Counted from the stretch's first letter, positions 23,249 through 35,137 are shown. The stretch: 64,000 nt of DNA from Sinohyriopsis cumingii (GCA_028554795.2 CM068828.1:5239720-5303719); one strand, 5' to 3'. The notes: generated from the letters alone by a model not told the origin. Numbers and translations are program-made.

Positions 23249-25940
23249 GTAAGTTTGATTTAAACATGTGTCATGGTATTACCAACCATACTGTCACCAA
23301 CTAGTTTGATTTAAACATATGTCATGGTATTACCAACCATACTGCCACCAACTACAGTTTGATTTAAACATATGTCATGGTATTACCAACCATACTGTCA
23401 CCAACTACAGTTTGATTTAAACATATGTCATGGTATTACCAACCATACTGTCACCAACTACAGTTTGATTTAAACATATGTCATGGTATTACCAACCATA
23501 CTGTCACCAACTACAGTTTGATTTAAACATATGTCATGGTAATACCAACCGTACTGTCACCAACTACAGTTTGAATTAAACATATGTCATGGTAATACCA
23601 ACCATACTGTCACCAACTACAGTTTGAATTAAACATATGTCATGGTAATGCCAACCGTACTGTCACCAACTAGTTTGATTTAAACATATGTCATGGTAAT
23701 ACCAACTGTTCCAACACCAACTACCAGTAAGTCTGATTTAAACATATGTCATGGTAATACCAACCATACTGTCACCAACTAGTTTGATTTAAACATATGT
23801 CATGGTAATACCAACCATACTGTCACCAACTACAGTAGGTTTGATTTAAACCTTAGGCAGAGTAATACCAACTGTACCAACACTAACTACCAGTAAGTTG
23901 GGTTTAAACATATGTCATGGTAATACCAACTGTACAACACCAACTACAGTAAGTTTGATTTAGACATGTCTTTGTAATATCAACCATACTACCACCAACT
24001 ACAGTAAATTTGATTTAAACATATGTCATTGTAATACCAACTGTACTGACACCAACTTAAGTAAGTTTGATTTAAACATATGTCATGGTCTAACCAACTG
24101 TACCAACACAATTTACCAGTAAGTTTGATTTAAACATATGTCATGGTAATACCAAGTGTACCAGCACCAACTACAGTAAATTTGATTTAAACATGTGTCA
24201 TGTAATACCAACTGTACCACCACCAAGTACAGTAAGTTTGATTTTAACATATATCATTGTAAATTCAACCATACTGCCACCAACTACAGTAAATTTGATT
24301 TAAACATATGTCATGATAATACCAACTGTACCAACACCAACTACCAGTAAGTTTGATTTAAACATTTGTCATGGTAATATCTACTGTACCAACACCAACT
24401 ACCAGCAAGTTTAATTTAAACTTATGTCATGGTAATACCAACTGTGCCAACAACAGCTACCAGTAAGTCTGATTTAAACATATGGTAATACAAACCTTAC
24501 TGCCACCAACTACAGTAAGTTTGATTTAAATGTATGTCATGGTAATATAAACTGTATCAACACCAACTACATTAAGTTTGATTTAAACATATGTGATGGT
24601 AAAACCAACTGTACCAACACCAACTACAGTAACTTTGAATTAAACATATGTCATGGTAATACCAACCATACTGCCACCAACTGCAGTATGTTTGATTTAA
24701 ACATGTCATGGTAATACCAACTGTACCAACACCAACTTCAGTAAGTGTGATTTAAACATACGTAATTGTAATACCAACTGTACTGACACCAACTACTGAT
24801 GAGTTTGTTATGGTAATACCAACTGTACCAACACCAACTACAGTAAGTTTGATTTAAACATATGTCATTGTAATACCAACTGTACTGACACCAACTAGTG
24901 ATGAGTTTGATTTAAGCATGTCATGCTAATGCCAACCATACCAACACCAACTACAGTAACTTTGATTTAAACATATGTCATGGTAATACCAACTGTACCA
25001 ACACCAACTACCAGTAGGTTTGATTTAAACATATGTCATGGTAATACCAACTTTACTACCACCAACTACAGTAAGTTTGATTTAAACATTTGTCATAGTA
25101 ATACCAACTGTACCAACACCAACTACCAGTAAGTTTGATTTAAACATTTGTCATGGTAATACCAACTGTACTGCCACCAGATGCATTAAGTTTGGTTTAA
25201 ACATATGCCATTTTAATACCAATCATACTGCCACCAACTACCAGTAAGTTTGATTTAAACATATGTCATTGTAATACCAACCGTACTGCCACCAACTACC
25301 AGTAAGTTTGATTTGAACATATGCATTGGTAATACCAACCATACTGCCACCAACTACAGTAAGTTTGATTTAAACATATGCCTTTGTAATGCCAACTGTA
25401 CCAACACCAACTACAGTAATTTTGATTTAAACATATTTCATTGTAATAGGATCTGTACTGCCACCAACTACCTGTAAGTTTGATTTAAACATATGTCATT
25501 GTAATACCAACCATGCTGCCACTAGCTACAGAAATTTTGATTTTAACATATGTCATGGTAATACCAACTGTACCAACAGCAACTACAGCAAGTTTGATTT
25601 AAACATATGTCATTGTAATACCAACTGTACCAACACCAACTACCAGTAAGTTTAATTTAAACAAATGTCATGGTAATACCAACTGTTCCAACACCAACTA
25701 CCAGTAAGTTTGATTTAAACATATGTCATGGTAATACCAACCATACCAACACCAACTACCAGTAAATTTGATTTAAACATATGTCATGGTAATACCAGCT
25801 TCTCCAGCACCAACTACAGTAAGTTTGATTTAAACATATGTCATGGTAATACCAACACCAACTACAGTAAGTTTGATTTAAACATATGTCATGGTAATAC
25901 CAACTGCACCAACACCAACTATAGTAAGTGTGGTTTAAAC
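23236..25940 (+). repeat. Minisatellite, 53-58-bp unit, carrying copies of a splice donor
   Basis: Around 48 copies of a unit that starts at the end of exon 23004-23248: CACCAACTACCAGTAAGTTT, then GATTTAAACATATGTCATGG and TAATACCAACTGTACC. The first unit is the real exon-intron junction. Many later units keep an intact CCAGTAAGT or ACAGTAAGT; others have lost it (CAACTACAGTTTG). Confidence 0.95.
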
Positions 25941-26119
25941 TTTGTTAGCCACTTGGAAGGAATCTGCATTTCTTTCATGTGAAAGGCATGCAGATTTCTT
26001 AATAATAATTTTTTTATTGAACCATATTTCTGAAAAAGATTTATATTTAAGGCTCAATTTTTTAATATGCTTCTTTACCATCCACAAATAGAATGGCAGT
26101 AAAATCTCTCCAGAACTTT

Positions 26120-26256
26120 CTTTAGCCATGTGAACAATGAATTGATAGGGTAAGACATTGTCTATTTGACATGGTAAATCATCCTCTACAATCCAAGTCA
26201 GTCAGATGCATGAGAACAATGAATTGATAAGGTAAGACATTGTCTATTTGACATGG
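26120..26256. repeat. Direct repeat of about 95 bp, interrupted by a transposon
   Basis: The unit (AATGAATTGATAGGGTAAGA, CATTGTCTATTTGACATGGT, AAATCATCCTCTACAATCC...) starts at about 26135 and again at about 26217. It resumes after the palindromic element at 27912-28028. Confidence 0.88.
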
Positions 26257-26259
26257 TAA

Positions 26260-27911
26260 GGGGGCACTCACCAGATAATATGTACTTTTGAGAGAGTGAC
26301 ATATGTAAGGTGAAGTAGTTCGCATTTAAAACATGCACAATGGAGAGAATGTTGGCATAACTCTATGCAACATTAATGTGGATGATATTTCTTTTGCATA
26401 TTGTACTTTTGAAAATTTTACATGATTTAAGCACACTGCTAACTAAAATGACTGCTCCCTTGTGTTAAAAAATCAGTCTGAATTAGTCTAAAGTGCACTA
26501 TACATAGCAGCTATTAAAATAGGGAAAATGAATTTTGCCAGACTAGACAATACCAGCTGCTGAAAGTGCAATGAATGAATTACCAAATATATAAAATGTA
26601 AAAAAGTTATCGGCTCTTTTTTATACAGTTTACCTCTGAAGTTCAGGAAGTGAAAATGACCAAGTAGAGCTAGCACTGTTTTGAAAGGTGCACATCTGAA
26701 GTAAGGCCAAGCTATATACTTTATAACCCATAGTACACCCATCAATCATACACCAAAATAAAGGGAATTAAAGGTTCTTTGCATTATACCTAAGATATAC
26801 AAGGTCTTTTTTAAATAACCAGTATAACCAGTGAGGAAAGCCGGGGAAATTCTTTTTCTTTAAAATCCTAAACCTATGCAAAATGCGAATCTGTAGAGCG
26901 CCACCTTAAAGCAAATATAAAAATGTTTGCAATTATTTTTGTTATTTTCATATAATTATGTATTATGTTCTGAATAAAATGGTACATTCATATTGATGTT
27001 AAGCATGTAAATAAGCTAATTATGATCATTTTTCTCTTGCTTACATAATTTGCCATGAGGTATGTTTGTGTGAGTAGTGACCTTAATTATGGGGAAATTA
27101 GAAGTCTTAGAATATAGGAATAGAGTCAACTTAAATTTAATTAAACTGTTGCAATAAGTGACAGAAATATATGGTGAAAATGTTTCTTTTCATTTGTTTG
27201 CAATGAAATAAAAAAATAAATGATGAAAAAGTGAATTCGCTTCTTCCATATTAAACAATAGGCAAATATTTTACACTTTGATCTTTATCAACCTGATGAG
27301 TTACCTCCCTTTTCTAATTGTAAAATTCATTGTTGATATGTTACTGGCTATTTAAAAAAGACCTTGTATATCTTAGGTATAATGCAAAGACCCTTTAATT
27401 CCCTTTATTTTGGTGTATGATTGATGGGTGTACTATGGGTTATAGAGTATACAGCTTGGCCTTACTTCAAATGTGCACCTTTAAAAAAAGTGCTAGCTCT
27501 ACTTGGTCATTTTCACTTCCTGAACTTCAGAGGTCAATTGTATAAAAAAGAGCTGATAACTTTTTTCACATTTTATATATTTGGTAATTCATTCATTGCA
27601 CTTTCAGAAGCTGGTATTGTCTAGTCTGGCAAAATTCATTTTCCCTATTTTAATACTGCTATGTATAGTGCACTTTAGACTAATTCAGACTGATTTTTTA
27701 ACACAAGGGAGCAGTCATTTTAGTTAGCAGTGTGCTTAAATCATGTAAAATTTCCAAAAGTACAATATCCAAAAGAAATATCATCCACATTACATTAATG
27801 TAGCATAGAGATATGCCAACATTCTCTCCACTGTGCATGTTTTAAATGCGAACTACTTCACCTTACATACGTCACTCTCTCAAAAGTACATGTTATCTGG
27901 TGAGCGCCACC
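26260..27911. mobile_element. Palindromic non-autonomous DNA transposon with TAA target duplication
   Basis: The left arm (26260 to about 26823) and right arm (about 27341 to 27911) are inverted repeats about 565 bp long with moderate divergence, around a spacer of about 515 bp. The ends are GGGGGCACTCACCAGATAA and, on the other strand, GGTGGCGCTCACCAGATAA. TAA flanks both sides (26257-26259, 27912-27914), and the host repeat reads continuously if the element is removed. A 3-bp TAA duplication is typical of PIF/Harbinger elements, so that class is likely, but no transposase is encoded. The similar open frames on opposite strands (26488-26745, 27421-27624) are the arms. Confidence 0.85.
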
Positions 27912-30030
27912 TAAATCATCCTCTACAATCCAAGTCAGTCAGATGCATGAGAACAATGAATTGATGGGGTAAGACATTGTCTATTTGACATGGTGAATCA
28001 TCCTCTACAATCCAAGTCAGTCAGATGCTTTCCTAACTTTAATCTGAAACACTCGAATTTTCAAGGTGACATTCAATATGTCTAACTACAGAATGTAGTT
28101 AAATTATTAGAGCTATTTGCTAGATGGAGTAGTGTAAGAGAAACTTTGTACAATATATACATAGTGTAATATATATATAACTAGAATTTGTAAAGTAGTC
28201 ACCAAATTTTAGGACACCAAATACATACATGTAGAGTTATGTAGTATACCAGAAAGTAACATCACTATTAAACTGTGCTCTCTCTATGATTCAACTTTAG
28301 TTTGTACCAATTATAAACTTGTGTTTTCTTTAATAATTCCGCTTTCTTTGTGAATTTTGTCTTTTCAGATTAATTAAAGTTTTATTTATTACTGGATATT
28401 GCATTTCACTTCATTTCATTCTTAAGAAGCTTTTATGTCATTTACACAATCTCAAAATTAAGTTACACTTGTAGATTTAGCAAATTCAAGGAAAATTCTG
28501 CAGACATTAGCTCAGTTTCTAAACTATAAAATAGCTAAAAAGTTTGCTTTCATTTAAATAATTTACCTTCTGAGAATTTTAATCACTATTGTTAAGAATG
28601 TTTAGCATTCTTTATTATGAGATTGAAAACTTTGAAAAGTCCTTGTTTTATCTGCCAGTTTAAATACAAAGTCTGTAATCTGATTTTCCAAAATCTCATT
28701 TGGATGACTCAGATTTCAAAATTCTAAACTTCTGGATGACTCAGATTACCAAAATCTAAACTCTGAATGACTCAGATTTCAAAATTCCAAACTTCTGGAT
28801 GACTCAGATTTCAAAATTCTAAACTTCTGGATGACTCGGATTACCAAATTCTAAACCATCTTTATCAATAAATGGACAATAAAGCTTTGTCTAGCATCAA
28901 TTTTAGACCCCCATTATGATTGCAGATGGGTTATATTGCTTTGCTGTTGTCTGTCCAGATGTCTGTCCATCCATTTGAATCAATTTTAGCATGAAAACAC
29001 AAAATCTATTGAGCTTAGGGCCATGACTTTCTAAACTAAGCAAAATCATTTTAGCACAATTAGGCAAAATCTATTTGAGGTAGAATCAATTTTTAAACCT
29101 ATTTCTATGTAGATGACCTGATTAGTTTTATTTTTGTTTCATTTCTGTAATTTATCAATTTTTGGCAAATTTTTAAGCTTTTTGTACAAAATCCTTGTTA
29201 GCAAAAAAATCCTTGTTAAGCAAATATGACTTGTTGTAGACAAATGAAATTTGGTAGGCATATTTATATGGGCATGTTTGTATTCATGTGTAGATAACCT
29301 GCTTTGAATTTCAGGTTGCTACAGTAATTGCATGTTTTTAAAACACATTTTTAACTATTTGTACTTTTCTGAAAGAATTCTTTTGTTGATCTACACAAGT
29401 TTCAGTGCTTTTTCAAAACTAATCACTTCATTTATGCATTATGCAATTTTGAGCAACTTGCAAGAACTATGTAACCCAAAAATTGACAATTTCAGTGGCT
29501 TGGAATAGTACAGTTACTTTCTTCATGTGCACCTGTTCATATAGTGGAGCACATTGCACAGGAGCATATGAAACAGGGAACCAGACTAAACTTGCAGACT
29601 GCTCAGCTCATAAACTGAAAATTTTCAAAATGTAGGTTTTGTAATAAGCATGGTAAAATTTGACATTTTTCAAAAATCACAGCACAGATTTTCATGCTAT
29701 TATAGCAGTTTTTCTTATTTTTCTACTGTTCTGAACTTTTTGAACTTGTACATATTTGGTCTGCAGTGGGGGAATGCTTGTTTTACAAGCACAAATCAAG
29801 TTTTATATTGGCATTGCTATTTTTTGAACAACTTTTAACCAGTGCTTTGTTAATTAATCATAACAATGGATATTAAACTTTTTAGGAGTTCATCTTATAC
29901 CAGTTAACCATGAGTATAAATTTGCATAAAGACAGGACTTATTTATATTAAACATTTAACTCATCACATGGGTTATTTTCCTACAATTCTAACATCAAAA
30001 ATTTATCAATTAATGTTTTTTTTATTCCAG
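27912..30030. other. Intron, mostly unique
   Basis: After the resumed 95-bp repeat, only a short array at about 28690-28855 is seen (unit of about 32 bp with CTTCTGGATGACTCAGATT and AAATTCTAAA, about five copies). No coding signal is recognised. It ends in the acceptor TTTTTTTATTCCAG. Confidence 0.55.
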
Positions 30031-30143
30031 TTAACTCTATAGTCAACATGACATTCAGACTGATGAATTTCACAATCACACCGGATTTACAAGATACCAG
30101 CTCTCAAGCCTTCCTCAGACTTACTAATCCTTTTTGTGACACT
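30031..30143 (+). CDS. Exon: N-terminal half of SEA module 4
   Basis: A 113-nt exon after TTTTTTATTCCAG, ending GACACT|GTAAGT, phase 1 in and phase 0 out. With the preceding A it encodes INSIVNMTFRLMNFTITPDL, then QDTSSQAFLRLTNPFCDT. FTITPDLQDTSS is the clearest SEA-type opening in the gene, and the exon ends with the conserved Cys (PFCDT). NMT and NFT are sequons. Same length and phases as 16186-16298. Confidence 0.9.
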
Positions 30144-30329
30144 GTAAGTTCTTTTATGTATTTATTAGCTAACATACACAGTGTGCGAAAGAGCTTATGC
30201 TATACTCCTTCTGTCATAGTCATCATTATTGGTAGTAATGGTAGGATATGAGAGCAATGGCAATGCACTTGAATTTACATTTAAGTCAGTATATATGCAG
30301 GCAAGCTTGGCAGTCTATGAACAGCTCCA

Positions 30330-30430
30330 TTTCTTCTTCCTTCCTTCTTTCTTTCTTTCTTTCTTTCTTTCTTCATTTCTTTCTTTCTTTCTTTCCTTCT
30401 TTTTTTCTTTCTTTCTGTCTTTCTTTTTGT
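30330..30430. repeat. (CTTT)n microsatellite
   Basis: An imperfect TTTC/CTTT run ending about 15 bp before the LINE insertion. It produces meaningless F/S/L-rich frames. Confidence 0.95.
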
Positions 30431-30455
30431 TCTTATTAGAGGCTAAATTTACAAT

Positions 30456-30835
30456 GTGTCAACTCTTTTAGTCTTCCAATTTGCGCCAGAGTTCTAATGT
30501 TCCAGGTGGCGATGGCAATGTTGTCTCTCGCTCTGACTGTATGCATAGTACCAGTAGCACACTTGTCACCTCCGTCCTGGTGGACAATGGCAGGCACGGT
30601 CCTTGTTGACCCAGGCGACGACTGATCCGGTATTGTAAGCTCAGATTTGTCCAGCATTATCAGTGTGTCTTGGGCAAAAGTTGTCTGGCGGAGCCCATCC
30701 CTCTCCAGACCAAGGAGTTGCCAGAAGGGGATGTAGTACATCATCCAGCTGCCTTAGGGTCTCCACTCCAGATATTCTTTTAGGGTTTACTCCTTTAGCC
30801 TTTGGCTACCCAAAGCCGACCTGCAAGGCAGCAAG
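30456..30835 (-). mobile_element. Inverted 5' segment of the LINE
   Basis: Read on the minus strand it gives the element's 5' region and the start of the endonuclease: IAIATWNIRTLAQIGRLKEL then TH, the first catalytic Asn motif (TWNIRTL). The plus-strand body then resumes at GLKELTHELEHYTWHILGL. A 20-bp stretch is present both at the far left (30454-30473, minus strand) and at the junction (30836-30855, plus strand). Inversion with a short shared stretch is the mark of twin priming. Confidence 0.9.
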
Positions 30836-31805
30836 GACTAAAAGAGTTGACACATGAGCTGGAACACTACACATGGCACATTCTGGGACTCTGTGAAGTT
30901 AGATGGAAGTCCCTAGGAGAACACCAAACCAAAGGTGGGCATATATTATACTATAGTGGAGAGTGTGACAAGTCCATAAATGGAGTAGGCTTCCTTGTAA
31001 ACAAAGCCATCAAGGGATCTGTGCTTGAATGCTGCCCCATATCTAGCAGAATCATTTCCATTCGTCTGAAAGCATCTCCCTTTAACATCACAATTATCCA
31101 AGTCTATGCTCCAACTACCGATCATGATGATGAAGAAATAGAGGAGTTTTACAACAAACTACAGGGTATCCTAAACATGGTCAGTAAGAAAGATATCCTC
31201 ATTGTCCAAGGAGACTGGAATGCCAAAGTTGGCAAAGATGCTCTAAAAGACTGGGAAGTATATTGTGGAACCTTCTTGCAAATGAGCTTATCAACGAAAG
31301 AGGGAGACGGCTGCTCGAGTTCGCAAGCTACAACAACTTGGTACTAGCCAACACCCTGGGACAACATAAAGCTTCACGATGCTGGACATGGCACTCACCA
31401 AATGGAACCCATCACAACCAGATCAACTACATACTGGTTCAAAACCGTTACCAATCTGGCATCAATAGAGCAAAAACAAGGACATTCCCAGGTGCTGATG
31501 TTGGGAGTGATCACGACCTCGTGATTATGAACTTCCGAGTGAGGCTGAAGAAAATTAACAAGCCAAAGAACATCAGGCTCAAATTCAACCTTGAACAACT
31601 GCAGGACCCTAACATCTGCAAGTCATTTCAAGCCACAATTGGAGGAAAATTTGCTCCACTTCTTGTGATGGATGGTGATGTCAATGAGATGACAGACACC
31701 TTCAACACAGTCATGACAGCAGCTGCCAAGGACATCATTGGCCTCCATTGCCTGAAGAACAACCCCTGGGTTACAGAAGAGATTCTGAAGTTGTGTGCTG
31801 CCTGA
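30836..31805 (+). pseudogene. LINE endonuclease domain, frameshifted
   Basis: The plus-strand part runs KELTHELEHYTWHILGLCEVR, then IIQVYAPTTD and GDWNAKVGKD in one frame to about 31262. It continues in another frame as NELINERGRRLLEFASYNN, TWHSPNGTHHNQINYILV and GADVGSDHDLVIMNFR, so an indel lies at about 31260-31290. The catalytic Glu (CEVRW), Asp/Asn (GDWNAK) and Ser-Asp-His (GSDHDLV) are present. The usual Asp of the IDYIL motif is Asn here. A stop at 31803-31805 ends the frame before the reverse transcriptase. Confidence 0.88.
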
Positions 31806-31908
31806 AGAGAACTAAAAAACACCAGACACACAACAGGGGCATTAAAGTACTGAGAAATAAACAAGAATATCAGAAAAAACCTGAGCAAAGCAAAAGAAGT
31901 ACACAGAA

Positions 31909-33252
31909 ATGGAGAACAGTCTGATAAAGAATAACAGCAAAAAGGCATTCCAAATTGTGAAAGACCTCACCAGACAGAAACAACCAAGAGTCAGTATCAT
32001 TCAAGACAAAAATGGAAAATGCCTCACAGAAGCGAGTGACATTGCAGAAAGATGGACTGAGTATTGTAAAGAACTCTACAACCATCAGTCAACAGGAGAC
32101 CCAGAGGTGCTTGAAATTCCAAACTCCTCAAATGATGATGACTTCCCCATTCTCAAAGAAGAGGTGGAGTCAGCAATAAGAGCACTGAAGAATGGGAAGG
32201 CAGCTGGAGTAGACAATATCCCAGCTGAACTTATCAAGAATGGGGGAGAATCAGTGAAAGAGCTACTAACAAAAATCTGCAACAAGATCTGGCAGACAGG
32301 TGAATGGCCAACACAATGGACCCAGTCACTGATTATAACACTTCCCAAAAAAGGCAATCTCCAGCTGTACCAAAATTACAGAACTATCAGTTTGATCAGC
32401 CATGCTAGTAAGGTAATGCTGAAGATCATCTTGAACAGACTGAAACCACAAGCAGAAGAAATAATCGCTGAAGAACAGGCCGGGTTCTGGAGTGGAAGAA
32501 GCACAACAGAACAAATATTCAATCTCAGGGTTCTGTGCGAAAAGTGCTCGCAACACCAACAAGACATCTATCATGTGTTCATAGATTTCAAAAAGGCCTT
32601 TGACAGAGTGTGGCATGAGGCATTGTGGGCCACAACGAAGAAGTATAACATGGGTCAAAAGTTAACCAATACCATCAAGCAGCTGTACGCCAAGGCTACC
32701 AGTGCAGTAATTGCCCAAGGTACTGTGGGAGACTGGTTCCAGACAACAGTGGGAGTGCGTCAAGGCTGTCTCCTGTCACCCACTCTTTTCAACATCTACT
32801 TAGAGCACATCATGAGCGAAGCCCTGGAAAACCACTGTGGGACAGCCAGCATTGGAGGGCGTAACATCACCAACCTCCGCTTTGCAGACGACATTGATGG
32901 GCTTGCAGGCAGTGAAGACGAGCTAGCCACCTTAGTGAAGAACCTGGATGAAACATCTTCCAGATTTGACATGGAGATAAGCGCTGAGAAGACAAAACTG
33001 ATGACAAATAGTGGCAAACAAATCTCAGCCAAGATTAAAGTCAGAGGACATGAACTGGAAACAGTGAGCCAGTTCAAATATCTTGGTTCCATAATCACTG
33101 AAGAGGGATCAAGAGCAGAAATTTTGTCAAGAGCAGCACAAACAATGGCAGCTATGTCAAAGCTAAGAGCCATCTGGAGAGACAAGAATATCTGTCTGAA
33201 AACTAAAATCAGACTATTGCGAGCTCTAGTCATTTCAGTCTTTTTGTACTGA
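31909..33252 (+). pseudogene. LINE reverse transcriptase domain
   Basis: A 447-codon open stretch of reverse transcriptase. Motifs in order: LKNGKAAGVDNIPAELIK; LPKKGN...YRTISLISHASKVMLK; EEQAGFWSGRSTTEQI; motif A FIDFKKAFDRVW; motif B GVRQGCLLSPTLFNIY; motif C LRFADDIDG with both catalytic Asp; thumb-proximal QFKYLGSIITEEG. The domain is intact in itself but cut off upstream by a frameshift near 31905 and downstream by TGA at 33250-33252, where related elements have Gly before CEAWT. It is the best preserved part of the element. Confidence 0.93.
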
Positions 33253-33672
33253 TGTGAGGCATGGACCTTGACAGCAGAATTACAACGAAGAATCCAGTTA
33301 CTTGAAATGAGATGCTACAGAACCATCCTTGGCATCTCTTACATGGACCACATCACAAATGAAGAAGTGCGTAACACCATCAGGCGCGAAGTAGGCCAAT
33401 ATGAGGACCTCCTCACCACCGTCAAAAAGAGAAAGCTGAAATGGTATGGCCATGTCACTAGAGCCAACAGTCTATCCACAACAGTCCTGCAGGGCAGCGT
33501 CCAGGGTGGCAGAAGGAGAGGTAGACAGAGAAAAAAGTGGACTGACAACATCACAGAATGGACCAGGAAACATTTTGCAAAGACACAGGTATTGGCACAT
33601 GATCGAGACAAGTGGAGGGAACTGGTCAGATGTTCAGCAGCACAGTGCCTCAACAACCACACTAGGTCATGA
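33253..33672 (+). pseudogene. LINE C-terminal region after an internal stop
   Basis: It continues in the same frame as the reverse transcriptase after TGA: CEAWTLTAELQRRIQLLEMR, then RKLKWYGHVTRANSL and GGRRRGRQRKKWTDNITEW. This region is characteristic of RTE/BovB-type polyproteins. It ends at TGA 33670-33672, followed by the GATGATGATGAATG tail. Confidence 0.9.
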
Positions 33673-33727
33673 GACTGATGATGATGAATGAAATTTACAA
33701 TAATCTGAAGAAAAATCTTTGAAAATA

Positions 33728-33985
33728 GGTTTATGGGTTATTTGATTAGTTTATGGGTTGTTTGATTAGGTTTATGGGTTGTTTGATTAGGTGTTTTATG
33801 GCACAGAAACAAAAGGAAGTTATTCGCAACCAAAGTAGTTGGAATAAAAGGTAAAGTGCCTTGTCCAAGGACACACTTATGTAGCTGACCTGGTCTTTTG
33901 TCATAATAGGATTTGAACTGACACCCTTTCTGTCACAAGTATGCTAAACACAGCGTCAGTCTCCATTAGTTGCCTTTTAAGATAT
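33728..33985 (-). mobile_element. SINE-like element, family 3
   Basis: Three copies of a 22-bp TTTATGGGTTGTTTGATTAGG precede a segment with GTGCCTTGTCCAAGGACAC. On the minus strand it carries a B-box-like GTTCAAATCC, as in a tRNA-derived SINE. The GTGCCTTG..CAAGGACAC core recurs at about 37113-37132. Confidence 0.55.
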
Positions 33986-34435
33986 GTATGAGAGGGTACA
34001 GGGAGTCATCAAGATCTTAAACAATGCATTTACTGAATGTTTCTTTCTGAAAAGAATCTTTGTTTAAAAAAAATCATAAAGTTTGTTCATTTTTTTGCAG
34101 AAGCTAGCCCTGTAGATTTTGTAGATATGTTTTGGTACATTGATATCTCCAGACAGCATGTAAACTATTATATTGCACATTTTAATGTCATTTCCTGTCG
34201 CATATGTATCATCTATTATAATGATATTTGCCTGTAATGAAATTATTTTGAAGTCACTGAAATGTCATTTTATTATGAGTATATTGAGATGAAGTGGTTG
34301 ATGTTTTCCAATGTAAGAATTTCATTTTTGTATATTTGTATAAACATCCAAGTAGCTGTTCATTACCCCACACAATGTAAGTGATTCAGAGTTAGACTGG
34401 TGATAGTTCCCTGATTATTTCTTTGTGTTTTACAG
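33986..34435. other. Intron before exon, no recognised content
   Basis: AT-rich unique sequence ending in the acceptor TTTGTGTTTTACAG. Confidence 0.5.
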
Positions 34436-34503
34436 TTGACAAAGTTGTATAGAGAGCGAAACAGATTCCCTGACTACCAAGGTTGCCAGGTGCAGGCTTT
34501 CTT
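34436..34503 (+). CDS. Exon: middle segment of SEA module 4
   Basis: A 68-nt exon between TTTGTGTTTTACAG and CTT|GTAAGT, phase 0 in and phase 2 out. It encodes LTKLYRERNRFPDYQGCQV and then QAF plus two bases of Phe. FPDYQGCQV matches FPTYKGCEI in module 1. The Cys before the hydrophobic pair is present in every middle exon of the gene. Confidence 0.88.
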
Positions 34504-34814
34504 GTAAGTACATATAAAGAACAAATTTATTGATGTTGGTCATAGGCAAATACAAATTTAGCTTTGTTGGTTTGGCATGTACTGTTCCCATTAAAAAGAT
34601 GAGATTAACCAAAATGCTGAATAGATCAATGAGATTTTGTGTCTCGCCTGTGCAACATAGATGAGACAGATAATCCTGTTCCTAGTATATTGTTGTTGGT
34701 GGTTGTGGTAGTGTAGCTTTGAGCATTAAAGTTTTAAATTCAGCTAACTTTCTCTGACACTGTTTTATGTAAAGCCAACTTGACCAGTGTATTTATTTTG
34801 GATGGCATCACAGA

Positions 34815-35068
34815 CAAGTCATATCAAAGACTTACAAAAATGGTACTAACAGCTGTCTCGCCTGGCGCTCAGCATTAAGAGGTTAGTGTTAGGATTGGTC
34901 AGCCCGGTGTCAAGATAATGTGCCTGGGTGGAACATCATGCTACATGTCTGCAGCAGGACGACCCAGTGCTAGACATCACATAAACTACCATACTGCAGA
35001 CATGATAGCAATATGACTGAAAAATTGTTAAAGCTATGTTAAAAATCCAAAATCACACACACACACAC

Positions 35069-35073
<5 letters not shown>
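34815..35073 (+). mobile_element. tRNA-derived SINE, family 2, headless, with (CA)n tail
   Basis: It begins within the body (AGTCATATCAAAGACTTAC), lacks the tRNA head, and ends GTTAAAAATCCAAAATCACA with a (CA)n tail. A (TA)n run follows at about 35072-35135. It matches 41135-41429 over the body. Confidence 0.85.

Positions 35074-35137
<64 letters not shown>

Larger units (their letters stand above)
30456..33690 (+). mobile_element. RTE/BovB-like LINE, decayed, 5' end inverted
   Basis: A perfect 11-bp target duplication AAATTTACAAT lies at 30445-30455 and 33691-33701. The body encodes an APE-type endonuclease, a reverse transcriptase and the C-terminal GRRRRGRQRKKW-like region, in the order and with the motifs of RTE/BovB elements. 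The 3' end is the short repeat GATGATGATGAATG, as in RTE elements, not poly(A). The first about 380 bp are inverted relative to the rest. At least two frameshifts and two stop codons make it inactive. It sits in the intron between exons 30031-30143 and 34436-34503, in the same orientation as the gene. Confidence 0.93.

Noticed and set aside
26488..27624. Two similar 67-85-residue proteins on opposite strands.
   Set aside because: They are the inverted arms of the palindromic transposon; no conserved domain.
30436..30744. Separate minus-strand gene.
   Set aside because: It is the inverted 5' part of the LINE, including the TWNIRTL endonuclease motif.
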